Shown piece by piece: positions 8,425 to 17,848 of a stretch of DNA of 64,000 nucleotides. Both the position numbers and the translations under genes were made by a program. Below the pieces are notes generated by a model. The model saw only the letters and a program-made list of their open reading frames with translations. It was not told the DNA's origin and made no database searches. Where the stretch lies: NCBI GenBank assembly GCA_963843645.1, contig CAWJLE010000005.1:868001-932000 (forward strand), written 5' to 3'. Position 1 is the stretch's first letter, and each line of letters begins with the position of its first letter. This DNA is from CAWJLE01 sp963843645 (GTDB lineage Bacteria; Chloroflexota; Anaerolineae; DAOTYC01).

Positions 8425-9327
8425 TCATCGACCCGGTCGTTCGTCTTCCTCTTCTGATGAAGCCACGATTTTCTGGACGATCTCGTTATCGCTAGCGCGG
8501 GCTACGATCACTTCGGCGTATCGAAGTACCCGTGCGCCGGCCGCGTAACCGCGCCGCAACTCTGCAATGATGGTGCCCGTGGGGACGTCAGGGTCGGCGG
8601 GCGTCGTATCCATTGCGACGTTAAAATTGGGATCGAAGGGCTGCCCGATGGTCTCGATGGGCCGCACACCCTCGGCTGCCAGGATCACCAGGCAGCGCTC
8701 GCGCACCAACTCCAGCCCACGCAGCCAATCAGCCATTTCGTGTTCTGAACTTGGGGCCGCTCTGGGCGGGCGCGGCGGACGACGCAGAACGAGTCCGGTC
8801 ACGACAACGGGCCAGGCGATGAGCCTGCCGTACCAGGTGGCGTGGCGAGGCTGCGTTGGGCTCGCCGACGGTTCCGTACGGAGAGGAAGCCGCTGCTGCA
8901 CGTGTCGTCCGGCAGCGAGGGCGTTGTCAAGTCCATCCAGAACGGGCAGCCAACGTTGAACGAGTTCCAGCCGTGCCTCAGCCCGATCTGCCTCGCGCTG
9001 ACCGCTCCACGCCTCCCGTTCTCGTTCGCGACGTGCGTCCTGTTCGCGCAGTTGTTCCAGCGCTGTGTGGACGTTTTGCTGCTGCATCTCGACGAGCGAG
9101 CTGAGCTTGAATTGCTCGCGTCCCAACCGCGCAATCTGTTGTTGCAGTCCTGCCAGGTCGGGGGAAGTGCCGGCTGGTTGCAAGGCAAGATCTGTGCCCT
9201 CATCAAGCTCCGGCTCAGCGCCGATGGCAGGTCCCACGTCCTGAGACGATGTGTGCGAACCGAGCAGGCCGTGCAGAGATTCCCTGGCGTGCTGTGCCAA
9301 TTGACCAAGGGGACCGGCTCGAGTCAT
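8425..9327 (-). CDS. GrpE-like nucleotide exchange factor
   Basis: A 300-residue protein with a GrpE domain. A long coiled coil lies at about residues 55-120 (Gln/Arg/Glu-rich), then LPVLDGLDNALAAG, and after an insertion the head domain with GQPFDPNFNVAM and ELRRGYAAGARVLRYAEVIV, both hallmark GrpE segments. GrpE releases ADP from the chaperone DnaK. Two things are odd. A proline/arginine-rich and hydrophobic insertion of about 45 residues splits the domain, and no dnaK or dnaJ lies nearby. It may therefore be a divergent second copy and not the housekeeping GrpE. The start follows AGAGAGGTAC. The gene is last in a minus-strand series after dapA, nitroreductase and DUF1349 genes. The C-terminus may be longer after a frameshift. 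Confidence 0.75.
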   Translation of the reverse strand: MTRAGPLGQLAQHARESLHGLLGSHTSSQDVGPAIGAEPELDEGTDLALQPAGTSPDLAGLQQQIARLGREQFKLSSLVEMQQQNVHTALEQLREQDARREREREAWSGQREADRAEARLELVQRWLPVLDGLDNALAAGRHVQQRLPLRTEPSASPTQPRHATWYGRLIAWPVVVTGLVLRRPPRPPRAAPSSEHEMADWLRGLELVRERCLVILAAEGVRPIETIGQPFDPNFNVAMDTTPADPDVPTGTIIAELRRGYAAGARVLRYAEVIVARASDNEIVQKIVASSEEEDERPGR

Positions 9328-9540
9328 GATGTACCTCTCTTTAAAGCCGCTGCGGGAGTCAGGTCGGGCAGGATCGATATTCCGGGCACAGACGCGCAGT
9401 CAGCCACGAAACAGCATGGTTGCCAGGCGATCCAAAGCGGGTCGGTCCGACGGGCCACACGGGCAGTCGACCCTGAGATCACCAGACAGCAATATAACGA
9501 TCGTGGTGCTTGCGGCGCAGCGATCGTCCGGCTGCCAGTC

Positions 9541-10137
9541 CTACAGGGACGCGTCCGGCGAAGTCCAGGCGGCGAGGTATTCGAAACCGATTTCGCAGCC
9601 TGCATCGGTGGGACTGGCCGCGAACACCCCGGCCTGTACGACGCCGCGCATGGGCAACGACGCCAGGCGGATCATCTGCCAGGACTCCCCGTCCTCAGCA
9701 AAATAGACCCCGACGGCGCCGCGCACTCGCTTGAGACGAAGGTAGACGTCCCGGCGCGTGAACGACGCAAGCGACCAGTCGGACCGCTGGCGGGTAACGA
9801 CCACGCCAATGGTGGCGGCGTCGTTCCCCTGATACTCGACGCCGGCTTTGAGCCAGCGTTCCGGGCCGGTGCGAACCATCAACCCGCCCTGATCGTATTG
9901 ATGGACGAAGCGGTAATGAACGTGCGTCTCCAGAACGAAGTCGCCCGTCAGCTCCAGGTACAGAAGGTGACCGGTGTCTGGCATAAAGCCGTAGAAGGTC
10001 TTCTGCCAGAAATCCGTGTCTTTTGCCGGGCGAACGACGAGTTGCCGCTCGGAGAATCTCCAGTCAGCCGGCGGATTATACCACTTCAAAGCCGGACTGA
10101 GCTCCGGCCCAAGGAACGCCTCACGAAACTCCGACAT
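9541..10137 (-). CDS. DUF1349 (concanavalin-like) protein
   Basis: A 198-residue protein matching the DUF1349 family, a beta-sandwich related to lectin/glucanase folds. Recognisable points are the DFWQKTFYGF entry strand, the HYRFVHQYDQGGLMVR core with its conserved Gly-Gly-Leu, and SFTRRDVYLRLKR followed by a late GVFAASP strand. The biochemical role of the family is unsettled. I placed the start at 10137, four bases after the nitroreductase stop, which suggests translational coupling; an in-frame ATG at 10173 would overlap that gene. No signal peptide or membrane segment is visible, so the protein is probably cytoplasmic. Confidence 0.8.
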   Translation of the reverse strand: MSEFREAFLGPELSPALKWYNPPADWRFSERQLVVRPAKDTDFWQKTFYGFMPDTGHLLYLELTGDFVLETHVHYRFVHQYDQGGLMVRTGPERWLKAGVEYQGNDAATIGVVVTRQRSDWSLASFTRRDVYLRLKRVRGAVGVYFAEDGESWQMIRLASLPMRGVVQAGVFAASPTDAGCEIGFEYLAAWTSPDASL

Positions 10138-10141
10138 GCGG

Positions 10142-10654
10142 CTACCAGCCCTGCCGGTGAACGCGAGACGCATCGTATTGGGTGCGCGGCGGCGGGACTT
10201 CTGCGGGATGGCCGATGGAGATGAGACAAAGCGGCGTGACTGCTGATGGAAGCTTCAGCACCTGCCGGACTGCCTCAACGCGCTCCGTCCGTGGATGAAC
10301 GCCAAGCCAGACTCCACCCAATCCGAGCCCGACAGCAGCCAGCAGGATGTTCTCCGCCGCATTCGAGCAGTCCTGCACCCAGTAGTTCTCGCTGATTCGC
10401 GGATCGCCGACCACGCAGATGCACAACGGCGCGCGGTACAACATCTTCCCGTATGGATGTACTTCGGCCAGCCGGTCCAATACCGACCGGTCGGTGGCGA
10501 CGACGAAATGCCAGGGTTGCTCGTTGTTCGCCGAGGGCGCGGACATGGCGCCCTTCAGGAGCAGCTCGATCTGTTCCTCGTTCACGGCCTCGCTGGTGTA
10601 TTGCCGAACACTCCGTCGAGCGAAGAGATTGTCAATGTGGATGACGTCGGCCAT
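10142..10654 (-). CDS. Nitroreductase family protein
   Basis: A 170-residue flavin-dependent nitroreductase-fold enzyme. The N-terminal FARRSVRQYT segment binds FMN phosphate, SAPSANNEQPWHFVV is the family's flavin-binding loop, and GLGGVWLGVHP is the second conserved motif near the C-terminus. Members reduce nitro groups, quinones or flavins with NAD(P)H, or act in iodotyrosine-type dehalogenation. The exact substrate is unknown. The start at 10654 follows a GGGGGTGAG ribosome site and lies five bases after the DapA-type stop, so the two genes are likely co-transcribed. Confidence 0.85.
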   Translation of the reverse strand: MADVIHIDNLFARRSVRQYTSEAVNEEQIELLLKGAMSAPSANNEQPWHFVVATDRSVLDRLAEVHPYGKMLYRAPLCICVVGDPRISENYWVQDCSNAAENILLAAVGLGLGGVWLGVHPRTERVEAVRQVLKLPSAVTPLCLISIGHPAEVPPPRTQYDASRVHRQGW

Positions 10655-10658
10655 AAAC

Positions 10659-11564
10659 TCACCCCCTGTACTCTGTCTGCAGGCCCATCCCAATGAGGAT
10701 ATCGTTGAGCTGGCGAAGCTTGTCGGATGTCAGATTGCCGACGGGGCTGCGCGAGCGCCCGCACGGGATGCCGAGCAAGCTCACCGCTTCCTTGACGACG
10801 CTGGGGAAGGTCCCCAGACCGAAGCCGATTCGCAGCGGAGCGAGGGCACGCTGGGCTGCCAGCGAGCGCTCCAAATCGCCGGCGACGAAAGCCTCGTAGA
10901 TCTCGACCGGCACGGATGGCTTGACGTTAGCCGACGCCGCGATGGATCCCGTGCAGCCGTACAGCAGGCCGCCGTAGATCAGCGTGTCCCGGCCCATCAT
11001 GACGTAGAATCCGGGTCCCGTGCAGCGAATGTACTCGGCGGTCAGTTGCAGATCGCCGCTGGAGTCCTTGACGCCGATGATGTTCGGGATCTCGGCCAGC
11101 TTGCAGACCGTTTCCACACTAATATTCACCCCGGTGCGGCCCGGGTTGTTGTAAAGCAAGACCGGCAGACGGGTTGCTTCGGCAATGCCGGTATAGTATT
11201 CGATCAGCTCGTTCTGGTTGGGTGTGATGAAGAAAGGGGTGATGACGGAAATGGCCTGCGCGCCCGCGTCTTCGGCCAGTCGTGACAGTGTGGCCGCCTC
11301 GCGGGTGGTCAGCGCGCCCGTCCCGGCGTACACAGGCACGCGGCCGGCTGCCTGGTCCACGACGGTTTCAATTACGCGGCGCTTCTCATCGTGGTCGAGC
11401 GCCCAGAACTCGCCCTGGCTGCCGACACAAAACAAACCGTGTACGCCGCCAGCGATGCAATGCTCCGTGAGCTGACGCAGCGATTTTTCATTGACGCGGT
11501 CATCGTCCGTGAACGGCGTGACCATCGCCGGAACGATTCCCTTCGGAACGAAGTCAATCCCCAT
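10659..11564 (-). CDS. dapA: DapA-family aldolase (dihydrodipicolinate synthase or relative)
   Basis: A 301-residue class I aldolase of the DHDPS/N-acetylneuraminate lyase family. Visible features are the substrate loop GSQGEFWALDHDEK, the active-site tyrosine in LLYNNPGRTG and the Schiff-base lysine in IIGVKDSSGD. DapA condenses pyruvate with aspartate semialdehyde in lysine and cell-wall synthesis. Close relatives cleave keto-deoxy sugars, and Ser in place of the usual Thr in the GTTGE-type loop leaves room for such a role. The start (11564) was chosen because GGGAGA lies eight bases upstream and the protein then begins like its family; longer in-frame starts are unlikely. It is the first gene of the minus-strand series ending with the GrpE-like gene. 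Confidence 0.85.
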   Translation of the reverse strand: MGIDFVPKGIVPAMVTPFTDDDRVNEKSLRQLTEHCIAGGVHGLFCVGSQGEFWALDHDEKRRVIETVVDQAAGRVPVYAGTGALTTREAATLSRLAEDAGAQAISVITPFFITPNQNELIEYYTGIAEATRLPVLLYNNPGRTGVNISVETVCKLAEIPNIIGVKDSSGDLQLTAEYIRCTGPGFYVMMGRDTLIYGGLLYGCTGSIAASANVKPSVPVEIYEAFVAGDLERSLAAQRALAPLRIGFGLGTFPSVVKEAVSLLGIPCGRSRSPVGNLTSDKLRQLNDILIGMGLQTEYRG

Positions 11565-11637
11565 TATCGCAGTCTCCCTTCGCTGTCGGTGTTGAGTGCT
11601 TCCATTGTACGGACAATCGCGCATTAGCGCAAACTGC

Positions 11638-11690
11638 CTCTGCGCCCGGACTGCCGTAGTAACGAAAACTATGGAAGTCCGGGCGCAGAG
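11638..11690. terminator. Stem-loop between FHA gene and dapA
   Basis: A perfect 15-bp inverted repeat (11638-11652 and 11676-11690) with a 23-base loop sits just after the stop of the FHA/Ig gene and before dapA, both on the minus strand. There is no long T run, so it may be a weak terminator or a dispersed palindrome. Confidence 0.45.
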
Positions 11691-11723
11691 CGCGAACACT
11701 CAATGCAGTTGTCGAGACTGGCG

Positions 11724-13475
11724 CTACTTTACCTCGATGAGGCGGGCGCGGTGGCTCTCGTCGCCCAAATCGAGAGAAGGATCGGCGGGGACCGCTGCGA
11801 GCGTGGTCGAGTACACGCCGGCCGCGGACCAGACGAAGCGGCGGGTACCGGTGATCTGCTCTCCGGGACCCAGGCTGAGGCTCTGCTCGACGACCAGCGT
11901 CTGCGTGGTTGTGATGGCAACACCGAACGCAAGGTCGAAGCCGACAGCTCGACCCTCGCCCTGATTGACGACGGAATAGTACAGGGTCCCGGGCTTGCCG
12001 CTCTTGGGGTTGGCTGGCGACAGCGCATAGTCCACAACCAGGTTGGGAACAGGCGTCGCACAGGTCCCGATGACGCTGATCGGCAGCGTCGAGTACCCGT
12101 GCGTGCCGTCCTTCATTTGGACGTCGAGCGTGTAGGTCGTGGGGAAACAGGGCGCAATATCGAGGTTCATCTGCCCGCCGACGACTGTCTCGCCGTCCAA
12201 CCAGGCCGCTGCGGCGTCCTTTACCTGTACGTGGAGGGTAGTCTTGGAGCCCGCTGGAATGGTCTGCTGGTCGGCCCACAGATGAACGTCCGGGCCGGGT
12301 GTGGGCGTTTTGGTCGGCGTGGGTGTCTTGGTGGGGGTCGGCGTCCGGGTCGGCGTGGAGGTGGGGGTGGCCGTGGGTGGCGGGACGACCTGGATCTTGA
12401 TTGCCACGGTCCAACCAAAGGACTGGCCCTGCTCGTTGACCAACTGCCAGGTGCCGACGTAGTTGCCCGACTTGCGCGGAGCGGTCATGACCACCGTCAG
12501 GTCACCGGTTCGCCCGGGCTCGACCACAGGCACGGTCTGGGTGAGGGTGGCGCCCATAGCGTCTCCGGACACAAAACGGAAGCCGTAGTCTGCCCTCCAC
12601 GGGCACGAGCCCTTGTTCTGCAGTCGCCAGGTCTTGACGATCTGCTCGCCGGGATGGAAAGTCTCGCCATCCGGTACCGTGATGTCGCCATAAAAGATGG
12701 AGTCGTCGACGCAAGACTTCGTGGCAACGGGAGAAGGCGCCGGCTTCGGGTCTGATTCCTCGTTAGACACGGCGAGGATGTCCGCCTGGTTCTGACCCGG
12801 ACCCATCTCGCCGGATTCGCTCGCGGCGTTCGATCTGGCGGCCAACATGGGATCGGCTGCGGCGATCGAGTTGTCGCCGGTGGGAGCCGCGCGACCGGCG
12901 CCGGAGAATGTCATTACCGCGGCGATCGCTCCGATCGACAGAATGCCGGCCACGCTCAGCACCCCGCCGGCAATCCATGCTCTGGGGCGGCGTTTGGCAA
13001 TGCGCAACTGCAGGGCTGCCTGGAGTGAGCGACAACGGCCGGCGAAATCGACCCTTCCGGTCAAAATGGCTGCCAGGTTCAGGCGGGGCCGCCTCCTCGT
13101 GTTGCGGCATCGCACCGACGGTGCCAGGCGCACGGCCATCAGCAGGTGAGCGGCGTTGCCAAGGCTAATCACATCGCCGTCCGACAAACGGTAGCCGCCT
13201 TCGATGCGTTCCCCATTGACGAAGGTACCCTCCGGGGTTGCGAGGTCGAAAATGAGCCAGTGGCCGTCGTCGCAGCAGACCAGGCGTGAGTGTCGCCGGG
13301 CGACCGATTCCTCGTCCACGACGAGATCGTTGCCGGGCGCACGCCCAACGGTAAAGCTGGCGCCGGCAAGGGTCGACGGCTGACCTGACGAATCGATGAG
13401 AACGAACGTGGGACTGGGGGAGCTGGGAGCGCTGGAACAGCCCGGCTGCGTTTGCATCGGTTTTGGTTTACCCAC
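11724..13475 (-). CDS. Membrane protein with FHA domain and NBR1-type Ig domain
   Basis: A 583-residue protein. An FHA domain occupies about residues 25-110 (FTVGRAPGNDLVV, then RRHSRL and GTFVNGERI); FHA domains bind phosphothreonine. One membrane helix follows (about 164-190). Outside the membrane comes an NBR1-type Ig domain (about 250-360; signature TWRLQNKGSCPW, then GTWQLVNEQGQSFG), a Thr/Pro linker, and two further beta domains, the last CARDB-like. The start is a GTG at 13475 with GGGAGGT six bases upstream. The same Ig module occurs in the kinase-WD40 protein at 40564, so the two may belong to one phospho-signalling system. The external ligand is unknown. Confidence 0.8.
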   Translation of the reverse strand: MGKPKPMQTQPGCSSAPSSPSPTFVLIDSSGQPSTLAGASFTVGRAPGNDLVVDEESVARRHSRLVCCDDGHWLIFDLATPEGTFVNGERIEGGYRLSDGDVISLGNAAHLLMAVRLAPSVRCRNTRRRPRLNLAAILTGRVDFAGRCRSLQAALQLRIAKRRPRAWIAGGVLSVAGILSIGAIAAVMTFSGAGRAAPTGDNSIAAADPMLAARSNAASESGEMGPGQNQADILAVSNEESDPKPAPSPVATKSCVDDSIFYGDITVPDGETFHPGEQIVKTWRLQNKGSCPWRADYGFRFVSGDAMGATLTQTVPVVEPGRTGDLTVVMTAPRKSGNYVGTWQLVNEQGQSFGWTVAIKIQVVPPPTATPTSTPTRTPTPTKTPTPTKTPTPGPDVHLWADQQTIPAGSKTTLHVQVKDAAAAWLDGETVVGGQMNLDIAPCFPTTYTLDVQMKDGTHGYSTLPISVIGTCATPVPNLVVDYALSPANPKSGKPGTLYYSVVNQGEGRAVGFDLAFGVAITTTQTLVVEQSLSLGPGEQITGTRRFVWSAAGVYSTTLAAVPADPSLDLGDESHRARLIEVK

Positions 13476-13684
13476 GACATGACCTCCCCACTGATGGTAG
13501 GTGACAACCCAGGGAAGTGCAGCGGAAGTGACGAGGTCCATTATAGTACCAGTGGTCCGAATATAAAAATCTGGTAAACGTCGGGACGTTCGTTGGAGGT
13601 GACCGGCGGACTTTCGGAAGAAGTCTGACTTCAAGGTCCCCCTGATTTGTTCCGCGACCGACTCGGCCTGGTCTGTCAGCGCCT

Positions 13685-13713
13685 TTGCGGTGCGAACGTA
13701 CGAATGATATAAT
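13685..13713 (+). promoter_or_regulatory. Sigma70-type promoter for the archaemetzincin-like gene
   Basis: TTGCGG (13685-13690) and TATAAT (13708-13713) are 17 bases apart and end 31 bases before the ATG at 13745. The spacing and the TTGCG -35 match the promoter in front of the Wood-Ljungdahl operon at 14632. Confidence 0.65.
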
Positions 13714-13744
13714 GAGTTGTCGATAGTCGATGGAGCGGGGAACC

Positions 13745-14434
13745 ATGAATTACGGCCTGCTGTTCTTGTCTCTAACCTGGACGGATGGCATTCCCGACAA
13801 CGAGGCGATCATGATCGTGCGGGAGGTGCACGTCGCCTTGCGCCAGGCGCAGAAACACCTGCCAATACACAGCCCGGTCGTGACCTTGCCGGAGGTTCGC
13901 GCGTTCGGCTATTGGATTCTGCAGGGCGCCGATCCCAATGATGCATATTGCAGCACGCAGTGGTATATCGACCAGGTCTTCGATCGTCAGCGCGGAGCCT
14001 TGCTCGGTCGGCGCTACCTGGACGTCGTTCTCAACGAGCCTTACCAGCACCAGACCCCGCATTACGATCTGGCCGTTGTTCATCAGCCTCTGTACGACGA
14101 GCGCCTGGGCCGTGAGGTGTTCGGCGTCACCGTCCCGGGGCGGGCGGCAGTCGTGTCAAGGCATTGGCTGAACCGCCTCGCGCGAGATTTTGAACGACCT
14201 GCTGTGTTACGCCGGTTGATCGCTCATTACGTCGGTCGCATCGTCGGGATTCCCTTCCCCATTCGAAATCGAGACGAGCGATGCGCCGGTCCCTGTGCGA
14301 TGCGTCCCGCTGACGACCTCGCGCACTGGGCGGCTTACGCCACGGAGGAATTCGAGGCCAGCCGCATCTTTTGTGACACGTGTCGGCGCCAACTCGGCGC
14401 ACTCATCGCCGGAAATCAGGCAGGATTGAATTAG
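13745..14434 (+). CDS. Archaemetzincin-like protein with degenerate active site
   Basis: A 229-residue protein with the layout of archaemetzincins (AmzA-type zinc metalloproteases). The family pattern is HExxHxxG, then a Cys, CxM and a final CxxC. Here the helix reads RLIAHYVG, so the first His and the catalytic Glu are replaced by Arg and Leu. The structural cysteines remain: C-A-G-P-C-A-M near residue 181 and FCDTC near 209. Known family members cleave short peptides; this one has very probably lost protease activity while keeping its structural zinc site. The start at 13745 follows a GGGG ribosome site; 13730 is an alternative. It has its own promoter and is followed by a strong terminator. 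Confidence 0.7.
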   Translation: MNYGLLFLSLTWTDGIPDNEAIMIVREVHVALRQAQKHLPIHSPVVTLPEVRAFGYWILQGADPNDAYCSTQWYIDQVFDRQRGALLGRRYLDVVLNEPYQHQTPHYDLAVVHQPLYDERLGREVFGVTVPGRAAVVSRHWLNRLARDFERPAVLRRLIAHYVGRIVGIPFPIRNRDERCAGPCAMRPADDLAHWAAYATEEFEASRIFCDTCRRQLGALIAGNQAGLN

Positions 14435-14481
14435 CTCGAGCAACGACGGCTTGTGCCGCCGGGCAGCATTGGTTGCCTGGC

Positions 14482-14530
14482 CCGCCGCAACCCGGTCGGG
14501 TGATTGATTCGCCCGACCGGGTTGCGGCGG
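14482..14530 (+). terminator. Strong intrinsic-type terminator
   Basis: A perfect 19-bp inverted repeat (14482-14500 and 14512-14530) with an 11-base loop, followed by CTTTC. It ends the archaemetzincin-like transcript and insulates it from the C1 operon downstream. Confidence 0.7.
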
Positions 14531-14631
14531 CTTTCGGCCATGTCGTAACGCGTTCGCGCAAATAGAGGCAGTCACCTCAGGAGCGATGATCCAATATAAT
14601 ATATTTTGTGGGGCCCGCGCATTGTGTTGCT

Positions 14632-14660
14632 TTGCGCGAGCGATCCTGGGGTGATATAAT
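14632..14660 (+). promoter_or_regulatory. Sigma70-type promoter of the Wood-Ljungdahl operon
   Basis: TTGCGC (14632-14637) and TATAAT (14655-14660) are 17 bases apart. A GGGAGAGGGC ribosome site precedes the ATG at 14701. No other good promoter is apparent before the end of fhs, so the seven genes to 23751 are probably one transcription unit. Confidence 0.7.
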
Positions 14661-14700
14661 AGCCACGGATTCAAACGATAAAGTGTCGCTGGGAGAGGGC

Positions 14701-17700
14701 ATGGTGACTAATACGTCACGGCGCAAAGCCGTGATGATCGTGGGCGGCGGCATCGCTGGTGCGCGCCTGGCGTACGATCTAACGCAGTCCGGTCTATTCG
14801 TCTACCTCATCGAGAGCGCCGCCACATTGGGAGGCATCACCGCTCAGTTGGGCTATATGTTCCCACACCACAATTGCCTCCTGTGTCGCGGCACTGAGGA
14901 CCATGGTTATGGCTGTACCCGTCCCTCGATTGCCCCCGAGTTCCTCGATTTCAACCAGCCTGACAACCTGCGTGTGCTCACTCAGACCGAGCTGACTTCG
15001 TTGCGCGGAGACGCTGTGCACGGCTTCACGGCCACGCTGCGCTCAAAGCCACGCTACGTCGATCCCGCTCGTTGCATCAACTGCCACCGCTGCGGCGACG
15101 TGTGCCCGGTCGAACTGCCGGCGCGCTACGGTTCCCAGGGAGCGGCGCATAAGGCGGCTTACAAGCCTGATTGGCGCGCGGTTCCAAATGCCTACCTAAT
15201 TGACAAGGGCGATTACTGTCGGGACTGCGGCAAGTGCGCTGAGATCTGTCCAACCCACGCCATCGATCTGAACGATGGCGGGCGCGAGTTTGAGATTGAG
15301 ATAGCCGCCGTGGCCCTGGCCACCGGCTATGCGTTGCACGACCCAACGGTGAGCGTCGAACTCGGCTACGGCCGCGTTCCAAACGTGATTACCGGATTCG
15401 AGTTGGAGCGCCTGCTGAGCCCGTCCGGTCCCAGCCAGGGCCGGTTGGTGCGTCCCTCAGATGGCGCTGCCCCCAAACGCATCGCCTGGCTCCAGTGCGT
15501 GGGATCGCGTGACCAGAAACACGATTACTGCTCCGCCTTCTGTTGCATGTATGCCACCAAGCAAGCCGCGCTGGTGAAAGAAGCTCTCCCTGACACGCAG
15601 TGTGAGATCTTCTTCATGGATGACCGCGTGTTCGGCAAGCAGTTCCTCGACACGTACGAGGCGATGCGCCAGGCGCACGGCATCGTCTACACACGCTGCC
15701 GCCTGTTCGACTTGCAGGCCGAAGACGCGACGGGCGAGGTTCGATTCCGCCACCTGGTCGAGGGTAAGGACCTGCAGGAGGCAAATTTCGACCTGGTGGT
15801 GCTGTCCGTCGGAGCGGAGCCGTCAGCCAAAGCGGCGGCGCTGGCCGAACTGCTCGGTGTGGAAATCGACGCCAACGGCTTCGTCCGGACGGCTGAGCTG
15901 CAGCCGGGCGCAACCCGGCGGCCAGGCATATTTGCGGCGGGCTGCGCGTCGGCGCCTAAGGACATCTGTGACACCACCGCCGAGGCCGCGGCTGTGGCCA
16001 GCCAGATCGTGGCGTATCCTGGGGGCCGAGCCGGCGAACGGCGAGTCGTCCTCCCGTACGGCGCCGGCTCCGAGCAAGGACGTGGAGGACGCGCGCGCGG
16101 GGGTCTTCGTCTGCCGCTGTGCCGAGGAGATTGGCGGCGTGATCGACGTCGACGACCTGGCGTCCTACGCGGCCCAGTTACTCGGCATCGTACACGCCCA
16201 GGTCGTCGATTTTGGCTGCTTGCCCGAAGGGAGAGCCGAGATTGAGCGCGCCATCGCTGCTCACGACTTGAATCGCATCGTGGTCGGCGCATGCACGCCT
16301 CGTACGCACCAGCCGCTATTCGAGGCTCTCCTTAGTGGCACCGACAACGACCCCGATTTGCTGGAATTCGTCGGTTTGCGTGAGTTTTGCACCTGGCCAC
16401 ACCGAGACCGGCCCGAGCAGGCGGCTCGCAAGGCCCGCGAGTTGTTGCGGCGCGCCGCGGCCCGCATCGAGACCCTGGAGACGGTGGTTCCGGAGAGGAT
16501 TGCGGTCCGTCCCCGAGTGCTCGTGGTCGGCGGTGGATTGGCTGGGCTGACGGCGGCTTATCATTTGCGGAACGTGGGCTCACAGTGGATCTCATCGAGA
16601 AGACCGCGGAGTTGGGCGGAAACTTTGCCCGCATTCGATATTTTCCGGAAGGCACGGACGTTGTGCCGCCCGAGCACCTCGCCGATCTGGTGACCCGCGT
16701 CGAGGACAACGAGCTTATCCACTTGCATTTGTTGACCGAGGTAGTGCGGACGAGCGGTCGGGTAGGCCAGTTCCGCACCGTCCTGCGTCGCGCCGCCAAT
16801 GGGCACGAAGCCGCGGAAACGGTCATCGAGCATGGGGCAGTGATTCTGGCCACGGGCGCCCGTGAGTACCGAGGTGCGAGCCTGTTCGAGCAGGACCAGC
16901 GTGTGCTGACCCAGCTCGACATCGAGAACGAGATCTCGGCTGACCCGGAGCATGTCCGCGAATGGCGGAGCGTGGCGATGATCAACTGCATCGGGCCGTG
17001 GAGACGAGGACGAGGGAACGTGGCGTTGCAGCCGCAATTGCTGCTTGCAGGTGATGAAGAATGCGCTGCGCATCAAGGAGTTGAATCCTGCGTGCCAGGT
17101 CGTGGTTTTCATCCGCGAGACGATGACGATTCGCGGGGACAGAGGCGCTCTACACTGAAGCCCGTCGCCGTGGGGTATTGTTCGTCCGATACAGTGCGGA
17201 GTTCCCAAGTTCTGGAAACGCCCAACACGGGCCGCTGGGTCGTGTCGGAAGCCTCGCCGTCACCACTGAAGACGGTGCGCTCGTCGTCCGCGCCCACGAC
17301 CTCAGCCTGGGCCACGTCATCGAGCTGCGGCCGGACCGTTTGGCGCTCGCCGTGGCCATCGTGCCGAACCCGGACAATTCGCGGCTCGGGGCGCTGTGGG
17401 GACGTCGGACGTACTGCCCAACGGCTTCTTTGCCGAGACGGAGCCCAAGCAGCGCTCGACCGACTTCCACAAGCCTGGTGTGTACCTGTGCGGGCTGGCG
17501 CATGGCGCTAAGCCGAGCAAGCTGAATGTGGCGCAGGCGCTGGCCGCCGCAGAAGAAGCGGCGCGATTGTTGACGCCCGGTGAGCTGACGGCGCGGCGCG
17601 CCGTGGCCGTGGTTGACCAGGCGCACTGTATGGGCTGCCTGACCTGCGTTAGAGTCTGCCCGTATGGCGTGCCCAAGATCGACCCACAGCGCGAGGGCAA

Positions 17701-17848
17701 GGGCGGCATCATGGGTGCATCCTACATCGACCCTCTGCTGTGCCAGGGGTGTGGGACCTGCCCGTCGGAGTGCCCGGGGAAGGCGATTACTCTGAATCAC
17801 TACCACGACGACCAGGTGGCCCTGGCGTTGGGGAGTTGGGAGGCATGA
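14701..17848 (+). CDS. hdrA: HdrA-like FAD/iron-sulfur electron-transfer protein (several frameshifts)
   Basis: A heterodisulfide-reductase subunit A-like flavoprotein of about 1,049 residues in a double-length form. The first FAD fold starts at IVGGGIAGARLA. Two 4Fe-4S motifs follow (CINCHRCGDVCP near 132; CRDCGKCAEICP near 177) and a CCMYATKQA helix. A second FAD fold begins at VLVVGGGLAGLTAAYHL. The C-terminus carries two ferredoxin motifs (CMGCLTCVRVCP; CQGCGTCPSECP). Reading shifts frame near 16035, 16575, 17010, 17155, 17200-17230 and 17395, yet every piece matches in order. HdrA passes electrons, often by flavin bifurcation, here presumably with MvhD to the methylene-THF reductase encoded next. 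No hdrB or hdrC is present. The stop overlaps the mvhD start (ATGA). Confidence 0.88.

Noticed and set aside
9328..9540. Minus-strand frame between the DUF1349 and GrpE-like genes
   Set aside because: It is Cys/Arg-rich without motif, overlaps both neighbours and lacks a ribosome site.
8842..10224. A 460-codon open frame on the plus strand
   Set aside because: It lies antisense to the GrpE-like and DUF1349 genes, which have clear family motifs. Its translation shows no family pattern and is a by-product of GC-rich codon use.
17140..17165. Possible selenocysteine TGA in hdrA
   Set aside because: The TGA appears only in a shifted frame. The neighbouring frame continues the conserved sequence, so an indel explains it better.
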